43,559 nt of DNA from Anaerolineae bacterium (GTDB lineage Bacteria; Chloroflexota; Anaerolineae; Aggregatilineales; Phototrophicaceae). Position 1 is the first letter of the stretch, and each line of letters starts with the position of its first letter. Made by a program: the position numbers and the translations under genes. Location: contig JALHQT010000013.1 in assembly GCA_022841825.1 (NCBI GenBank), forward strand, positions 1 to 43,559. Direction: 5' to 3'. The notes under the pieces were generated by a model. The model saw only the letters and a list, made by a program, of their open reading frames with translations, did not search any database and was not told the origin of the DNA. Positions 8,002 to 15,708 of the stretch are shown piece after piece.

Positions 8002-9165
8002 TTATGGTAACCCGGCAGTGTACTGCGCGTGGATTAACGTGAGTAAAATGAGCTGCCTCAAGCCCAGTTGAATTGGCTCGATCTCAATGAACTCATCAGT
8101 TCGATGGGCATTGCCACCGCGCGTTATGCCTATGGTGACTGCCGGACAACCGAGCGAGAGCGGGATGTTGGCATCGGTACTGCCGATGTCAATCGTGGGC
8201 GACAGCCCCATCAGGCGCAGCGTTTCGACTGCGTGTTCGACCAGCGGGTGCTGGATAGGGATTCTCCCTGCCGGTCGGTCACCCACGACTTCAACATTCA
8301 AAGTCAGCTCTGGGTTGGTGAATTCCGCGACCTTCTGGCGAACCTGCATTTCGAGCTGTTCGAGCTGACCTGAGGTTTCCGAACGCAGGTCGAGCCAGAA
8401 TTCTGCCTGCGTTGCAATCGAATTGATGGTCGTACCGCCGCTGATCATGCCGATGTTGAAGGTTGTGCGTGGGTTCTCAGGTGGGCGAATCGTGCAAATC
8501 CGCGCGGCTAACGCGACCAATTCATGAATGGCGCTCACCCGCCCAAAGTGAAGCCAACTGTGTCCACCTTCGGCGCGCGCGGCGATACGCAGACGCCGGA
8601 CAGCGATCCCACCATTGTAGACATGCCCAAGTGCCAGTCCTTCGATGTTGATGACTGCGCCGACCTGAGGCATCAGGCGCTGGAAGGCGGCTTTCATGCC
8701 CCCGAGGTCGCCCAGTCCTTCCTCACGCGAGGTGGCGATGAACCAGAGCGGGCAGGCTGGCGTGATGTTCTTTTCGTGCAGGAAGCGGGCTAAGGCAAGC
8801 AGGCTGGCGACGCCAATGCTGTTATCGCCGATGCCTGGCGCAGACACGACCCCACCATCCACGTTGGGTGTGAGGTCGGTGTCAGCCGAGAACACCGTAT
8901 CGGTATGCGCAGTGACGAGGATGTGCGGCGCATCGGGTGACTTTCCATTCATAAAGCCAAAGACGTTTGCTTTATCATCAATTTCGACCCTTTTTAATCC
9001 AATCTCTTGCATCTGCGCGCGGACGAACGCCGCGCGCGTGTGCTCGTCGAAGGTTGGCGCGGGGATTGCCTGGATTGACAGTGTCGTCGTGAACAGCCCG
9101 TGCGCATGGCGGGGAAGATCATGCCAGTCAAGGCGGTCGTGCAAACGTTCGAGGAGTTTGTGCAT
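8002..9165 (-). CDS. M20-family metallopeptidase
   Basis: This 387-residue dinuclear-zinc hydrolase contains the family's metal ligands in order: H and D of TAHTDTVF, D of GIGDNSIG, the catalytic Glu pair in TSREEGLGD, the acidic ligand in INIEGL and the last H in GNAHRTDE. The dimerisation lid is the segment around RLRIAARAEGGHSW to LDLRSE. The layout is like PepT/ArgE-type tri- or dipeptidases and acyl-amino-acid hydrolases; the substrate cannot be read from the sequence. It is cytoplasmic, without signal peptide. It starts at ATG 9165 with an AGAGAGA ribosome site. Confidence 0.88.
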   Translation of the reverse strand: MHKLLERLHDRLDWHDLPRHAHGLFTTTLSIQAIPAPTFDEHTRAAFVRAQMQEIGLKRVEIDDKANVFGFMNGKSPDAPHILVTAHTDTVFSADTDLTPNVDGGVVSAPGIGDNSIGVASLLALARFLHEKNITPACPLWFIATSREEGLGDLGGMKAAFQRLMPQVGAVINIEGLALGHVYNGGIAVRRLRIAARAEGGHSWLHFGRVSAIHELVALAARICTIRPPENPRTTFNIGMISGGTTINSIATQAEFWLDLRSETSGQLEQLEMQVRQKVAEFTNPELTLNVEVVGDRPAGRIPIQHPLVEHAVETLRLMGLSPTIDIGSTDANIPLSLGCPAVTIGITRGGNAHRTDEFIEIEPIQLGLRQLILLTLIHAQYTAGLP

Positions 9166-9243
9166 GGCGATCTCTCTGTGCTGGTTGGTCTGAAAGTTCG
9201 GTCACCGTACCATTATGGGGAGTTCAACAGAATGTAAAGACAT

Positions 9244-9271
9244 TTGATCCTGGGTTAAACATTGCTATAAT
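9244..9271 (+). promoter_or_regulatory. Promoter of the degenerate response regulator
   Basis: TTGATC and TATAAT are separated by 16 bases, giving a start near 9278. The AAGGAGG ribosome binding site (9322-9328) and ATG 9333 follow. Confidence 0.65.
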
Positions 9272-9332
9272 CTCTCATCCCTTCTTTGCAACCGAACTGG
9301 TGTATCATGCGCACTCCATTCAAGGAGGCTAC

Positions 9333-10058
9333 ATGGCAATTCGGGTTCTGATCGTAGAACGCGGGCACGCCCAACAACCCTCATATGCGGATGCGCTGAA
9401 GAAGCGCTATGAGGTCATTATGGCTTCGAGCGGCAAACAAGCCATCGAAATCGCCGCCGCCCAATCCCCGCGTGTGGTCATCCTCGATGCCATATCGATG
9501 CGCACGCCTGGGGCGCGCATCTGTCAGCAGCTTCGGGATCATATCGCGCATACGCCATTGATACACCTGCATCCTGGTCAGAAGATCGAAGTCGAGAGCT
9601 GCGCCGATGTCGTCTTCTTTCAGCCCTTTACCTCACGTAAACTCGTCAATGCGATAGAGCGCCTGCTGGGCGAGGCGGACACGCCTACGCCCAACGGAAT
9701 TCTCAGCGTTGGACCGTTTACGCTCAATGCCGAACGGAAAATACTGCTTTTTAATGGGCAGGAGCAGCCACTGACGCCGAAACTGGTGCAGCTTGTCGCC
9801 GTGTTTCTACAAAACCCTGGTGAAACGCTCGACCGGAAACGGCTGATGGAGCAGGTGTGGAATACCGACTATATGGGCGATACGCGCACGCTTGACGTGC
9901 ATGTCCGCTGGATACGCCGCGCCATCGAGGCGGACCCTGGCAAGCCAATGTTTCTCAAGACGGTGCGTGGGATTGGCTACCGCCTGGATCTGCCGTCACC
10001 ACGCGCGCATTTGCTCGTCGCAGAGCGCAAACCCGTACTTGAACTTCTCATCCCCTAA
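9333..10058 (+). CDS. OmpR-family regulator with degenerate receiver
   Basis: This 241-residue protein has a receiver (1-110) and a winged-helix domain (about 125-222; signature LDVHVRWIRRAIE and TVRGIGYRL). The receiver retains D52 (VVILDAIS), but the acidic pair is reduced to a single E9 (LIVERGH) and the invariant lysine of KPF is Q97 (FFQPF). Phospho-signalling in the usual way is therefore doubtful. ATG 9333 is picked on the strong AAGGAGG site 4 bases upstream; the frame is open back to 9300. No kinase gene is adjacent, so it is an orphan. The last 20 residues beyond the wing are unusual. Confidence 0.85.
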   Translation: MAIRVLIVERGHAQQPSYADALKKRYEVIMASSGKQAIEIAAAQSPRVVILDAISMRTPGARICQQLRDHIAHTPLIHLHPGQKIEVESCADVVFFQPFTSRKLVNAIERLLGEADTPTPNGILSVGPFTLNAERKILLFNGQEQPLTPKLVQLVAVFLQNPGETLDRKRLMEQVWNTDYMGDTRTLDVHVRWIRRAIEADPGKPMFLKTVRGIGYRLDLPSPRAHLLVAERKPVLELLIP

Positions 10059-10064
10059 ACGAAC

Positions 10065-10089
10065 AAAAACCGACCTCTTCAGGTCGGTT
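10065..10089 (-). terminator. Intrinsic terminator of rpsT
   Basis: AACCGACCT pairs perfectly with AGGTCGGTT around a CTTC loop. Read on the minus strand it is followed by TTTTTG. It serves the S20 gene and may also slow transcription from the convergent regulator. Confidence 0.8.
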
Positions 10090-10116
10090 CTGTCATTGGG
10101 CACGTCCTGCGGGGGA

Positions 10117-10392
10117 TTACTGCCCGCCGACGAGTTTGTTCAACTGAAGCATCAGGCGGCTCTTGCGCCGTGCCGCATTCCGCTTGTGAATGACACCTCT
10201 GCTCGCCGCCATATCCAAGTCACGCATTGCCGCCTTTGTCGCTGCAACGGCGTCATCGGGCGCCTTGCCCGTCTGGATCAGGGTGCGCGCTTTCTTGACG
10301 TAGGTACGCGCGCGACTGCGGTACATGCGATTGTAGAGACGACGCTTCTCGTTCTGGCGGATGCGCTTGAGCGCGGATTTGTGATTTGCCAT
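10117..10392 (-). CDS. rpsT: Small ribosomal subunit protein bS20
   Basis: This 91-residue, strongly basic protein begins MANHKSALKRIRQNEKRR, the S20 signature, and runs through the helical body with KAAMRDLDMAASRGVIHKRN and the final helix RKSRLMLQLNKL. Length is normal for the family. It binds 16S rRNA in the small subunit. ATG 10392 is used although the frame is open 15 codons further upstream, because the family starts exactly at MANHKSA. It is monocistronic, with its own promoter (10477-10504) and terminator. Confidence 0.97.
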   Translation of the reverse strand: MANHKSALKRIRQNEKRRLYNRMYRSRARTYVKKARTLIQTGKAPDDAVAATKAAMRDLDMAASRGVIHKRNAARRKSRLMLQLNKLVGGQ

Positions 10393-10476
10393 CGGTCTTC
10401 CACGCGGCGCAGGTCTCTGATGAGTGGCGCGCCGCACTCCCCTTTCTTATGTCATTTCAGGACTGAATAGAAAAGA

Positions 10477-10504
10477 ATTGTAGCATACACAGTCCGCCTG
10501 TCCA
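10477..10504 (-). promoter_or_regulatory. Promoter of rpsT
   Basis: On the minus strand, TGGACA is followed after 16 bases by TACAAT, giving a leader of about 80 bases before the S20 start codon. S20 is autoregulated in some bacteria, but no specific leader structure was recognised. Confidence 0.6.
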
Positions 10505-10511
10505 GCGTGAT

Positions 10512-11498
10512 TCATGCTGCCAGCAGGCTCTGTGCCAGCATAATCGCCAGTGCGACGTTTGCGCCGAGCACCAGCACGAACAGCAGAAGAACCAGCGGCG
10601 AGACTGGCTCATTGGTTCCTGGCATTCGTGTTGCCCGGATTTCCTCTGGGATTTCTTCAAAGATGATCTCGACCAGCTCGGGCTGCGGCTTTTCCGCTTT
10701 TTGGCGTTTGGGCATCGCGGGCAGCGCCATCTTCGGCATTCTGGGCAGTCGCATACCCGGTTTCTCGGTAGAAGGTTCTTCGCCGAATGGGTCCAGTTCA
10801 AAATCATCACCGAACTGCGGCACTGGTGCCTTGTTTTCGGCGGTTTTGGCGACACCCGTCGGCGCGGATTTCGTCGACTGTGGGCGCACATCAAGATCGA
10901 AGTCTGGTTCGTCGATGTCGCTGTCGTCAGTCACATCGTCGAGAAACGGGTATGGACTGGTGCTCGCGGTGTTGGAGTCGGTTGTGCCTGGCGGGATCAT
11001 TCCGGCAGATGCTTGCTTGGGACCCGTTGGGAGGTTGAGTGTGCTGACCCAGTTGTCGTAGTCCTCTTCGGACAGATCCGGCGCGCGCTGAGGTGCCGCT
11101 GGCGCAGACGGTTCATCACCAGGTGCACCCCATTCGACACTGGTCGATGTCGCAGGCGGGCGGTCACCGGTGGGCGATGGAGCGGAGTAGACGGGCGGTG
11201 GTGCAGGAGTCGCCGTTGGCATAGCATTGAGGACTGGCGCGCCGCCTCTGCGCTGCTGCTCCAGATACTTCAGACCCTGGCGCGCGCGCTCGTTGGATGG
11301 GTTGATCGCAAGAACGTTTTCGAGGCAGGTCTGTTGATCTTCCTCGGTTTCGACAACCGCACTCAGCCATAACCAGGCGTCTTCGTTCAGCTCGTCCAGT
11401 TCGACAGCTTTCATCAGGAGCGCGCGCGCTTCTTCCTTGCGCCCCGCCTTTAGCGCGTTTGTGCCTTCTCGCACCATTGCTTCGACATTCGCCGCCAT
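10512..11498 (-). CDS. TPR protein with disordered linker and C-terminal membrane anchor
   Basis: This 328-residue protein has three regions. Residues about 1-85 form two to three TPR-like helical repeats (EGTNALKAGRKEEARALLMK, then AVVETEEDQQTCLENVLAIN). A long linker (about 90-290) is rich in Pro, Ala, Thr, Asp and is probably disordered. The final helix (VSPLVLLLFVLVLGANVALA) anchors the protein in the membrane with the TPR in the cytoplasm. ATG 11498 is taken because AGGGA lies 8 bases upstream; a TTG two codons earlier is the alternative. TPR proteins of this kind scaffold complexes; no partner can be named. Possible promoter -10 at 11544-11549 (TATGAT, minus). Confidence 0.72.
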   Translation of the reverse strand: MAANVEAMVREGTNALKAGRKEEARALLMKAVELDELNEDAWLWLSAVVETEEDQQTCLENVLAINPSNERARQGLKYLEQQRRGGAPVLNAMPTATPAPPPVYSAPSPTGDRPPATSTSVEWGAPGDEPSAPAAPQRAPDLSEEDYDNWVSTLNLPTGPKQASAGMIPPGTTDSNTASTSPYPFLDDVTDDSDIDEPDFDLDVRPQSTKSAPTGVAKTAENKAPVPQFGDDFELDPFGEEPSTEKPGMRLPRMPKMALPAMPKRQKAEKPQPELVEIIFEEIPEEIRATRMPGTNEPVSPLVLLLFVLVLGANVALAIMLAQSLLAA

Positions 11499-11609
11499 CT
11501 GCAATCCCTGTCGTCTGCTTGCTTAAGCCCAAGACCTGCGCGGATCATAGCATGATTTGAGCGCGGCGAAACAAGAGAACTTCGTGGATCTCTTCGCACC
11601 ACGCACTCC

Positions 11610-12392
11610 TTATTCTGCATAACTGGCAATCATCAGCGCCGTCCCCACCGCTTCGAGGTGGTGTCGATACTCCGGCGGCGGCGGCGCATCCGTCACGATC
11701 ACATCGACATCCGCCAGGTGCGCCAGGAAAGCATGACTGATCGCGCCGAACTTACTATGATCGGCGACCACGATGCGGCGGTTGGCATTGCGCAGCATGA
11801 TGTCGATGCTGACGGCGTTCGCCTGGGACGACACGGTGAAGCCGCGCTCAATCGAGACGCCGCTGACGCCGATCACCGCCAGGTCGTAATAGTGCGTGCT
11901 CAGGGCACGCTCGGTGACGGGTCCCGTCAGCGTGTAATAGTCGCCGTGCACCTCGCCGCCCGCGCACGTCAGGCGGATCCCCGGCTCGCGCGAAAGCTCC
12001 TGCGCGATGTTGAGCGCGTTGGTCATGATGGCGATGTCCTCTCGCCCGCGCAGCGCCAGCGCCACCTGGGTCGTCGTCGCGCCCGCCGCCAGCGCCACAA
12101 ACTGCCCCGACCCGATCAGATGCGCGGTCGCCCTGCCGATGGCGGCTTTGGCGACGGCTTCCTTCTGCGCGTTGATCTCCAGCAGCGGCACAGGCTGTGC
12201 CGCCGATGCCAGCGCCACGCCGCCGTAATGCCGCCGCACCTGGTTTAACGCCTCCAGCGCGGCGAGGTCACGGCGGATTGTCCAGCCGGAAACGCCCAAA
12301 TGCACCTCAAGCTGCTCAATCGTCAGCTCGCCTTTCTGGCGCAGGAGTTGCAGGATTTTCTCCCGCCGCTGGAAAACGTGCGTGTGCTTCAT
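11610..12392 (-). CDS. DeoR-family transcriptional regulator
   Basis: This 260-residue regulator has an N-terminal HTH_DeoR domain (about 3-57, REKILQLLRQKGELTIEQLE, and the recognition helix SGWTIRRDLAALE) and a DeoRC sugar-phosphate sensor domain (about 75-235; the LAAGATTTQVALAL loop and VVADHSKFG are family hallmarks). It would repress the divergent sugar operon until a phosphorylated intermediate binds. The start at ATG 12392 follows the family N terminus; the open frame runs on to 13340, but that part is antisense to the SIS gene. TGCACA repeats in the 90-base divergent spacer are candidate operators. Confidence 0.92.
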   Translation of the reverse strand: MKHTHVFQRREKILQLLRQKGELTIEQLEVHLGVSGWTIRRDLAALEALNQVRRHYGGVALASAAQPVPLLEINAQKEAVAKAAIGRATAHLIGSGQFVALAAGATTTQVALALRGREDIAIMTNALNIAQELSREPGIRLTCAGGEVHGDYYTLTGPVTERALSTHYYDLAVIGVSGVSIERGFTVSSQANAVSIDIMLRNANRRIVVADHSKFGAISHAFLAHLADVDVIVTDAPPPPEYRHHLEAVGTALMIASYAE

Positions 12393-12400
12393 CTCTCTAT

Positions 12401-12480
12401 TTTTGCACAGTTGGGCAGAAAATCGCTTGTTTTGCACATCCACCCGCTCTAGACTGGGAGAAAAATCGGAAGGATTGTGC
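12401..12480 (+). promoter_or_regulatory. Divergent promoter and candidate DeoR operators
   Basis: Two copies of TTTTGCACA occur at 12401-12409 and 12430-12438, and an inverted TTGTGCA at 12475. A possible plus-strand promoter, TTGTTT-17-TAGACT, overlaps the second copy. GGAAGGA ahead of ATG 12483 is the ribosome binding site. DeoR proteins usually bind repeated short sites, so repression by occlusion is plausible. Confidence 0.5.
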
Positions 12481-12482
12481 AG

Positions 12483-13268
12483 ATGACTGATAAAGCCTCG
12501 TCTCGCTATATTAGCACCATTCAGGACATCATCAGCAAGATCATGACCACCCAGCTCGACGCCATTGACCAGGCGGCGGAGATTTGCAGCGACACCATCG
12601 TCAAGGATGGCTTGGTCTTCTGCTGGGGCGGGGGACACAGCCGCATGTCGGTCGAGGAGATGTTCCCGCGCATCGGCTCCTATCCCGGCTTCTACCCGAT
12701 GGTCGAGCTGGCGCTGACCTTCTACACCAACGTCGTCGGCGGCGATGGCTTGGAGCAGTCGTTCTTCATCGAGCGCGCGCCCGGCTACGCCGACTCGATC
12801 TGGCGCTCCTACGAGTTCGGACCGCACGACAGCATGATCTGCTTCTCCAGCACCGGCATCAACGGCGTCGTCATCGACATGGCGCTCAAGGCGAAGGCAC
12901 AGGGTATGCCCGTGATCGCCGTCACGTCGGTGCAGCATGGCGATGCGACCGCCTCGCGCCATCCATCGGGCAAGAAGCTCAAGGAGGTCGCCGACATCGT
13001 GATCGACAACTGCACGCCGCCGGGCGACGCAGTGGTCGATATTCCCGGTCTCAAGTACAAGGTCAGCCCGACCAGCACCATCGGCGCGGCGACCATCGTT
13101 AACGCGCTCAAGGCGCGCACCGCCGAATTGATGATGCAGAAGGGCATGGAACCCGTCGTTCTGACCAGCCCGCACTTCATGGATCGGCAGGAAGAGGCGC
13201 AGGAACAGCTCAACCGCGTTTACGCGGAGTTCAAGCGGCGCAAGAAGAAGATTTACGGACGGGACTAA
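12483..13268 (+). CDS. SIS-domain sugar-phosphate-binding protein
   Basis: This 261-residue protein has SIS (sugar isomerase) features: the N-terminal helix bundle, FCWGGGHSRMSVEEMF for the phosphate loop, ICFSSTGINGVVIDMALKAK and VIAVTSVQH for the second phosphate-binding segment. These domains bind or isomerise phosphosugars. The group is found beside sugar kinases; whether this one is an isomerase, an epimerase or an etherase is not clear. It is the first gene of the DeoR-linked operon. ATG 12483 is set 8 bases after GGAAGGA; a GTG two codons earlier is the alternative. A heptad-repeat hairpin separates it from the kinase. Confidence 0.8.
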   Translation: MTDKASSRYISTIQDIISKIMTTQLDAIDQAAEICSDTIVKDGLVFCWGGGHSRMSVEEMFPRIGSYPGFYPMVELALTFYTNVVGGDGLEQSFFIERAPGYADSIWRSYEFGPHDSMICFSSTGINGVVIDMALKAKAQGMPVIAVTSVQHGDATASRHPSGKKLKEVADIVIDNCTPPGDAVVDIPGLKYKVSPTSTIGAATIVNALKARTAELMMQKGMEPVVLTSPHFMDRQEEAQEQLNRVYAEFKRRKKKIYGRD

Positions 13269-13271
13269 ACA

Positions 13272-13340
13272 TTGTGCGTGGTGCGCTGTGCGTAGTGCGA
13301 AAGAACAAGACTGCTTTTCCGCACCACGCACGACGCACAA
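13272..13340. repeat. Hairpin built of degenerate GTGCG heptads
   Basis: Four 7-base units (TTGTGCG, TGGTGCG, CTGTGCG, TAGTGCG) are followed after 20 bases by three inverted units (CGCACCA, CGCACGA, CGCACAA). The result is a long imperfect stem between the SIS and kinase genes. A related piece, CGCACCACGCAC, lies at 11594-11605 beyond the DeoR gene. Confidence 0.6.
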
Positions 13341-13361
13341 CAGTCAGATGGCGCATCAGCA

Positions 13362-14855
13362 ATGAGTGAAGTAACGCTCGGCATTGACATCGGTACCTCC
13401 AACGTCAAGGCGGTCGTGGCGACGCCCGATGGGGTGGTGCTGGGCGAGGCGCAGAACGCCTACGAGACTAACTTCCCGTATCCCGGCTGGGCGGAGCAGA
13501 ACCCCGACGACTGGTGGCGCGGGACGGCGCAGGTCGTTCGCGAGGCGGTCGCGCGTGCGGGTATGACGCCGTCGCAGGTGGCAGGCATCGGCGTCAGCGG
13601 GCAGGGCTGCGCGGTCACGCTGATCGACGCAGCGGGCGATGTCATCCGCCCGGCGATCATCTGGATGGACGCGCGTTCCGAGCCGCAGTGCGAACGTCTG
13701 CGCAAGTGCTGCGCGGACGACATCCTGCGGCTGAATGGCAAAGCGCCCGCGCCCTACAATGCCGATCCAGTGCTGATGTGGCTGAACGAACATGAGCCAG
13801 AGTCGATCCGGCGCGCGCAAGCCAGCCTGACGACGACGGGCTACATCACCTTCCGGCTGACAGGCGAGCGAGTGCTGAATGTCTCGGATGCTAGCATTCT
13901 GTTCGCTTTCGACCTGGCGCGTGAAGATTGGTCAGAGGCACTCATCGACGCCTTCGGTCTGCCGCGCCGTCTGTATCCGCGCGTCGTCCCCTGCCAGCAG
14001 GTGATCGGCGGTTTGTCGCCCGACGCGGCAGACGCCCTGGGGCTGCGACAGGGGACTCCCGTCATCGCCGGGGGTGAGGACACTTCGTCGTCCGGGCTGG
14101 CGATTGGCGTCGCGCAGCCAGGGCAGGCACTCCTTTCGCTCGGCACGGCGGGAACGATGTATGTGGTGCAGGATCGCGCCAACGTCAGCCCCGCGCTGCT
14201 GGCGTTTGCCCATGTCCTTAGCGGGCAGGTGCTGCTCGGCGGCTCGATGATCGCGGTCGGCGGCGCGCTGCGCTGGTGGCGTGAGCTGATGGGCGGCGAC
14301 CTGAGCTATGACGAGATAACGGCGCTCGCGGCGCAGAGCGAACCCGGTGCAGGCAATCTGCTCTTCCTGCCTTATCTGAGCGGCGAGCTTCAGCCGATCA
14401 ACGACGGCAACGCTCGCGGCGTTTTCATCGGGCTGAACATGACGACGACCCGCGCGCAGATGGTGCGGGCGGTGATGGAAGGCACGGCGTTCGCCATCGC
14501 CCATAACGCGCGGGTCGCCGCGCAGGTCGGCACGCCGATCACCGAGATGCGCGCGGTCGGAGGGCCCACCCGCAGCCCGCTCTGGTGCCAGATGATCGCC
14601 GACATCAGCGGCTACCCGCTGTCAGCACTGCGCGAGAACGCGGGTGCGCCGCTCGGTGACGCGCTGCTGGCGGGCGCGGGCGTTGGGCTGATCACCGATC
14701 TTGCGAAGACGGCGATGGCTGCCGCCGGGACGCCGCAGATCTATACGCCGCGTGAGCAGTATCGCGCGCGTTACGCCGCGCTGTTCGAGGTTTATCGTGG
14801 CTTGCATGGGCGGCTGGCGAGCGCGTTCGCGGAGTTGAGTGGGATACGGTCATGA
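13362..14855 (+). CDS. FGGY-family carbohydrate kinase (xylulokinase-like)
   Basis: This 497-residue kinase has the actin-like ATPase fold: phosphate-1 loop LGIDIGTSNVKAVV at the start, the WAEQNPDDWW segment typical of xylulo- and gluconokinases, the catalytic D in the AGGEDTSSSG region, and the adenosine motif GGPTRSPLWCQMIAD. It phosphorylates a sugar or sugar acid as the committing step. The substrate cannot be assigned between ketopentose, erythritol and sugar acid. It overlaps the next gene by ATGA, so expression is coupled. No clear ribosome site was seen before ATG 13362, and the start could be slightly different. Confidence 0.88.
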   Translation: MSEVTLGIDIGTSNVKAVVATPDGVVLGEAQNAYETNFPYPGWAEQNPDDWWRGTAQVVREAVARAGMTPSQVAGIGVSGQGCAVTLIDAAGDVIRPAIIWMDARSEPQCERLRKCCADDILRLNGKAPAPYNADPVLMWLNEHEPESIRRAQASLTTTGYITFRLTGERVLNVSDASILFAFDLAREDWSEALIDAFGLPRRLYPRVVPCQQVIGGLSPDAADALGLRQGTPVIAGGEDTSSSGLAIGVAQPGQALLSLGTAGTMYVVQDRANVSPALLAFAHVLSGQVLLGGSMIAVGGALRWWRELMGGDLSYDEITALAAQSEPGAGNLLFLPYLSGELQPINDGNARGVFIGLNMTTTRAQMVRAVMEGTAFAIAHNARVAAQVGTPITEMRAVGGPTRSPLWCQMIADISGYPLSALRENAGAPLGDALLAGAGVGLITDLAKTAMAAAGTPQIYTPREQYRARYAALFEVYRGLHGRLASAFAELSGIRS

Positions 14856-15619
14856 TGCTACACAACAAAATCGCCCTGATCACGGGCGCGGCGGGCGGCA
14901 TCGGCAAACGCTGTGCCGAGGCGTTCATCCGCGAGGGCGCGCGCGTGGTCGTCGCCGACCGCGATGTCGCTAACGGCGAAGCGACCGCTGTGGCGCTGCG
15001 GTCGTCCGGCGGCGATGTACTGTTTGTCCCGGTCGATCTGGCACATCCGGAACAGGTCGAGTCCATGGTGGCGCAGGTTGTCGCGCATTATGGCGTGCTG
15101 GACATCCTCGTCAGTAACGCGGCGGTTGGCGGGCGCAGGTTGGGCGATGGACCCGTGCATGAGTGCACTGTCGAAGGCTGGGATACGGTGATGACGGTCA
15201 ATCTTCGTGGGGCATTCCTCGCCTGCAAGTACGCCATCCCCGAACTGCTCAAGACGCGCGGCAGCATCATCACGCTCTCGTCTGTGCTCGGCATGGTCGG
15301 CACGCAGGGTTTGTATGACACGCACGCCTATACCACCAGCAAGGCGGGCATCATCGGGCTGACGCGCAGCATCGCCGCCCATTATGCGCGCCAGGGCTTG
15401 CGCGCCAACGTCATCGCGCCCGGCTTGATCGACACGCGCATGGCGGAGCGCACCAAAGCCACGCCAGAGCTGCTGGCGCAGGTCGCCTTCTGGCAGCCGC
15501 TCGGTCCCATCGGTGGTGTCGAAGATGTGGCGGAGGCGGCGGTCTTCCTGGCGAGTGACCGCGCGAAATTCATCACTGGCGTCGTCCTGCCTGTCGATGG
15601 CGGGTGGACGGTGCAATGA
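14852..15619 (+). CDS. SDR-family NAD(P)-dependent dehydrogenase
   Basis: This 255-residue classical short-chain dehydrogenase has the nucleotide motif TGAAGGIGK (11-19), D36 at the end of strand 2 favouring NAD, NAA (89-91), the catalytic S143/S144, Y160 and K164 (YTTSK), and a C-terminal DGG ending. Its start overlaps the kinase stop (ATGA at 14852). It would oxidise a hydroxyl of the sugar or its phosphate. Given the lactonase downstream it may produce a sugar lactone, but this is inference. Confidence 0.9.
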   Translation: MMLHNKIALITGAAGGIGKRCAEAFIREGARVVVADRDVANGEATAVALRSSGGDVLFVPVDLAHPEQVESMVAQVVAHYGVLDILVSNAAVGGRRLGDGPVHECTVEGWDTVMTVNLRGAFLACKYAIPELLKTRGSIITLSSVLGMVGTQGLYDTHAYTTSKAGIIGLTRSIAAHYARQGLRANVIAPGLIDTRMAERTKATPELLAQVAFWQPLGPIGGVEDVAEAAVFLASDRAKFITGVVLPVDGGWTVQ

Positions 15620-15662
15620 AGGAGGTGATGAGGTGATGAGGCAAAAGGTGATGAGGACGTAG

Positions 15663-15684
15663 GGGACGACCCATGGGTCGTCCC
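15663..15684. repeat. 22-bp perfect palindrome
   Basis: GGGACGACCCA is followed directly by its reverse complement TGGGTCGTCCC, in the 89-base gap between the SDR and oxidoreductase genes. Just upstream GGTGATGAGG is repeated three times. It resembles short dispersed repeats seen between genes, or could be an mRNA stability hairpin. Confidence 0.65.
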
Positions 15685-15708
15685 GCCTAAGGGTGACAAG
15701 GACATAAC

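Noticed and set aside
12393-13340. N-terminal extension of the DeoR frame (576 codons in total)
   Set aside because: It is antisense to the SIS gene, and the repressor family begins at the HTH near 12392.
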